DNA of 64,000 nt from CAVXGU01 sp963761615 (lineage in GTDB: Bacteria; Acidobacteriota; Vicinamibacteria; Vicinamibacterales; CAVVIG01): contig CAVXGU010000003.1 in the NCBI GenBank assembly GCA_963761615.1, positions 682,001 to 746,000 on the forward strand. The letters are read 5' to 3'. Position numbers and translations under genes: made by a program. This document shows, piece by piece, positions 62,506-64,000 of the stretch. Position 1 is the first letter of the stretch. Every line of letters starts with the position of its first letter. The notes under the pieces were generated by a model. That model did not search any database. It was not told where the DNA came from and saw only the letters and a program-made list of their open reading frames with translations.

Positions 62506-64000
62506 CTAGCGCAACGCCAGGTGCTCGGCGATCGGCCCGAGCACCGCCACGGGCATGAACATCAGCAGGCCGAGGATCACGACGACGGCCCAGAGCGTGA
62601 GCCCGTACGTCGCGCTGTCGGCCCGAAGGGAGCCGGCACCCTCGGGCGTCGCCGGCTTGGCGGCGAGCGATCCCGCCAGCGCCAGCGGCGCCACGATTGG
62701 GATGTACCGCGAGAGGAGCATCACGAGCCCGGTCGAGATGTTCCAGAACGCGGTGTTGTCTCCGAGCCCCTCGAATCCTGAGCCGTTGTTCGCCGCGGCG
62801 GACGAGAACTCGTACAGCATCTCCGAGAAGCCGTGCGGGCCGGGGTTGTGCAGCCATGCGAGCGCCGCCTGCGGATGCGCCGTCGTCGTCCACACGTAGC
62901 AGGCAACGGCCGTCCCGACGAGGATCGCGAGCGGATGCCAGAGCAGGGCGAGGCTCGCGAGCTTCATTTCCTTCGCCTCGACCTTCTTGCCCAGGAGCTC
63001 TGGCGTCCGGCCGACCATCATGCCCGCGACGAACACGGCGACGACGATGAAGACGAACATGTTGATGAAGCCGACGCCCACGCCGCCGAAGATGCTGTTG
63101 AGCCACATGCCGGCCATGGCCACGAGGCCGCCGATCGGCGTCAGCGAATCGTGCATCGCATCGACCAATCCGTTCGACGTGACGGTGGTGCTCACGGCCC
63201 ACAGCGCCGAGAGGCCGGCGCCGAATCGGACCTCCTTGCCCTCCATCGAGCCGGTGGACTGATCGACGCCCATCCGGGCGATGGCGGGATTGCCGTGGAC
63301 CTCCTGCTGGACCGCCACGCCCAGCATCGGGAGGTACATCGCCAGCATCACCGCGAACAGGACGATCGCCAGCCGCTTCCGGCGCACCATGAATCCCAGC
63401 GTCCAGATCATCGCCATGGGAATCGCCAGGATGGCCCATCCCTCGACGAAGCCGGTGACGGGCGTCGGGTTCTCGTACGGATGGGTCGAGTTCGGACCGA
63501 AGTATCCGCCGCCGTTGGTGCCGATCTGCTTGATGGCGACCATGGGCGCCGCCACGCCGCGCGCGATCGTCTGCTCGCGGCCCTCGACCGTGACGGCCCT
63601 GGCGGCGCCCTGGAACGTCATCGGGACGCCTTGCCACAGGAGGACCGCGCCGACGACCAGCGCGAGGGGCAGGAGCACCCGCACGCTCGCGCGCGTCACG
63701 TCGACGTAGAAGTTGCCGACGGCGGTGGACCGGTTCCGGCCGAGCGCCCGGAAGAGGGCCACGCACGCCGCGATGCCCGTGGCGGCGGTGACGAATTGCA
63801 GGAATGTCGCCTCGAACATCTGCGAGAAGTAGGAGAGCCCCGTCTCGCCGCTGTAGTGCTGCAGATTCGTGTTCGTCGTGAAGCTGGAGATCGTGTTGAA
63901 CGCCAGCGCCGGCGCCATGTTTGCGATGCGGTCGGGATTGAGGGGCAGGACCTTCTGCAGGGAGACGATCGCGAACGTCGCCAGCCAGAACCAGACGTTC
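62506..64000 (-). CDS. kdpA: Potassium-transporting ATPase, channel subunit (5' end missing)
   Basis: The potassium-binding subunit. The visible 498 codons include the selectivity-filter segments TNTNLQHYSGE, GTNGGGYFGPNSTHPYENP, TSNGLVDAMHDSL and ANNGSGFEGLG. The frame is open to the window edge, where VWFWLATFAIVSLQKVLPLNP continues the N-terminal part, so about 70-90 residues are outside. kdpF, if present, would also lie outside. Confidence 0.96.
   Translation of the reverse strand, partial: NVWFWLATFAIVSLQKVLPLNPDRIANMAPALAFNTISSFTTNTNLQHYSGETGLSYFSQMFEATFLQFVTAATGIAACVALFRALGRNRSTAVGNFYVDVTRASVRVLLPLALVVGAVLLWQGVPMTFQGAARAVTVEGREQTIARGVAAPMVAIKQIGTNGGGYFGPNSTHPYENPTPVTGFVEGWAILAIPMAMIWTLGFMVRRKRLAIVLFAVMLAMYLPMLGVAVQQEVHGNPAIARMGVDQSTGSMEGKEVRFGAGLSALWAVSTTVTSNGLVDAMHDSLTPIGGLVAMAGMWLNSIFGGVGVGFINMFVFIVVAVFVAGMMVGRTPELLGKKVEAKEMKLASLALLWHPLAILVGTAVACYVWTTTAHPQAALAWLHNPGPHGFSEMLYEFSSAAANNGSGFEGLGDNTAFWNISTGLVMLLSRYIPIVAPLALAGSLAAKPATPEGAGSLRADSATYGLTLWAVVVILGLLMFMPVAVLGPIAEHLALR

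Overview
This is a GC-rich bacterial chromosome segment. It is densely packed with genes on both strands, with no insertion sequences, phage genes or CRISPR array that I can see. The content (DUF1326 protein, DUF1059-STAS fusion, kinase-TPR protein, many FtsX-type ABC permeases, a ydaO-type riboswitch in front of a KimA-like permease, secreted phosphoesterase and di-heme peroxidase lipoproteins) resembles Acidobacteriota, perhaps Vicinamibacteria. That placement is an inference from gene content only, because no rRNA or marker alignment was possible.

Layout: 0-1.4 kb has the tail of a YbaB/EbfC gene, recR, a DUF4203-type membrane protein and tRNA-Asn. 1.5-9.2 kb is a set of redox and secreted genes: DUF1326 protein, small ABM-like protein, Tat-exported amine oxidase, M28 peptidase, ferric-reductase-like flavocytochrome, DUF1059-STAS protein and nitronate monooxygenase. 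9.3-12.8 kb has a MarR regulator divergent from a LonA protease, then a Dps-like protein. 12.9-20 kb has a GGDEF-EAL protein, a secreted protein, a UspA-like protein and the three-subunit transhydrogenase pntAA-pntAB-pntB. 20-30.5 kb has two envelope proteins, an MscS channel fused to an FHA domain, a kinase-fold/TPR protein that appears to be a pseudokinase, a YHS protein, a frameshifted GPR1/FUN34/YaaH transporter, a YihY protein, an NtrC-like regulator, a PRC-barrel protein and a cNMP-DUF1003 protein. 30.5-43 kb has ppk1-ppx, a phosphoesterase/di-heme peroxidase pair, an Sfp-type transferase, a MacAB-like exporter and a decayed cytochrome c remnant.

43-46.3 kb is a siroheme and sulfite reductase operon (cysG N-terminal type, cobA, sir). 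It is preceded by a 34-residue reading frame with four Cys codons within seven, then a perfect intrinsic terminator that ends 18 bases before the first gene. This looks like cysteine-responsive attenuation. 46.4-53.3 kb has two transporters, an AttEFGH-like ABC operon whose AttH-like protein carries an FtsX-type N-terminal membrane segment, and a DUF1697 protein.

54-64 kb is a potassium island. A c-di-AMP riboswitch precedes kimA, the catalytic half of KdpD and kdpE on the + strand. On the - strand lie kdpA (running off the window), kdpC, kdpB and a separate gene for the N-terminal half of KdpD. KdpD is therefore split, and its kinase half sits behind the c-di-AMP riboswitch.

Many promoters in this window place the -10 element only 6-13 bases before the start codon, so leaderless or very short leaders appear common in this organism.
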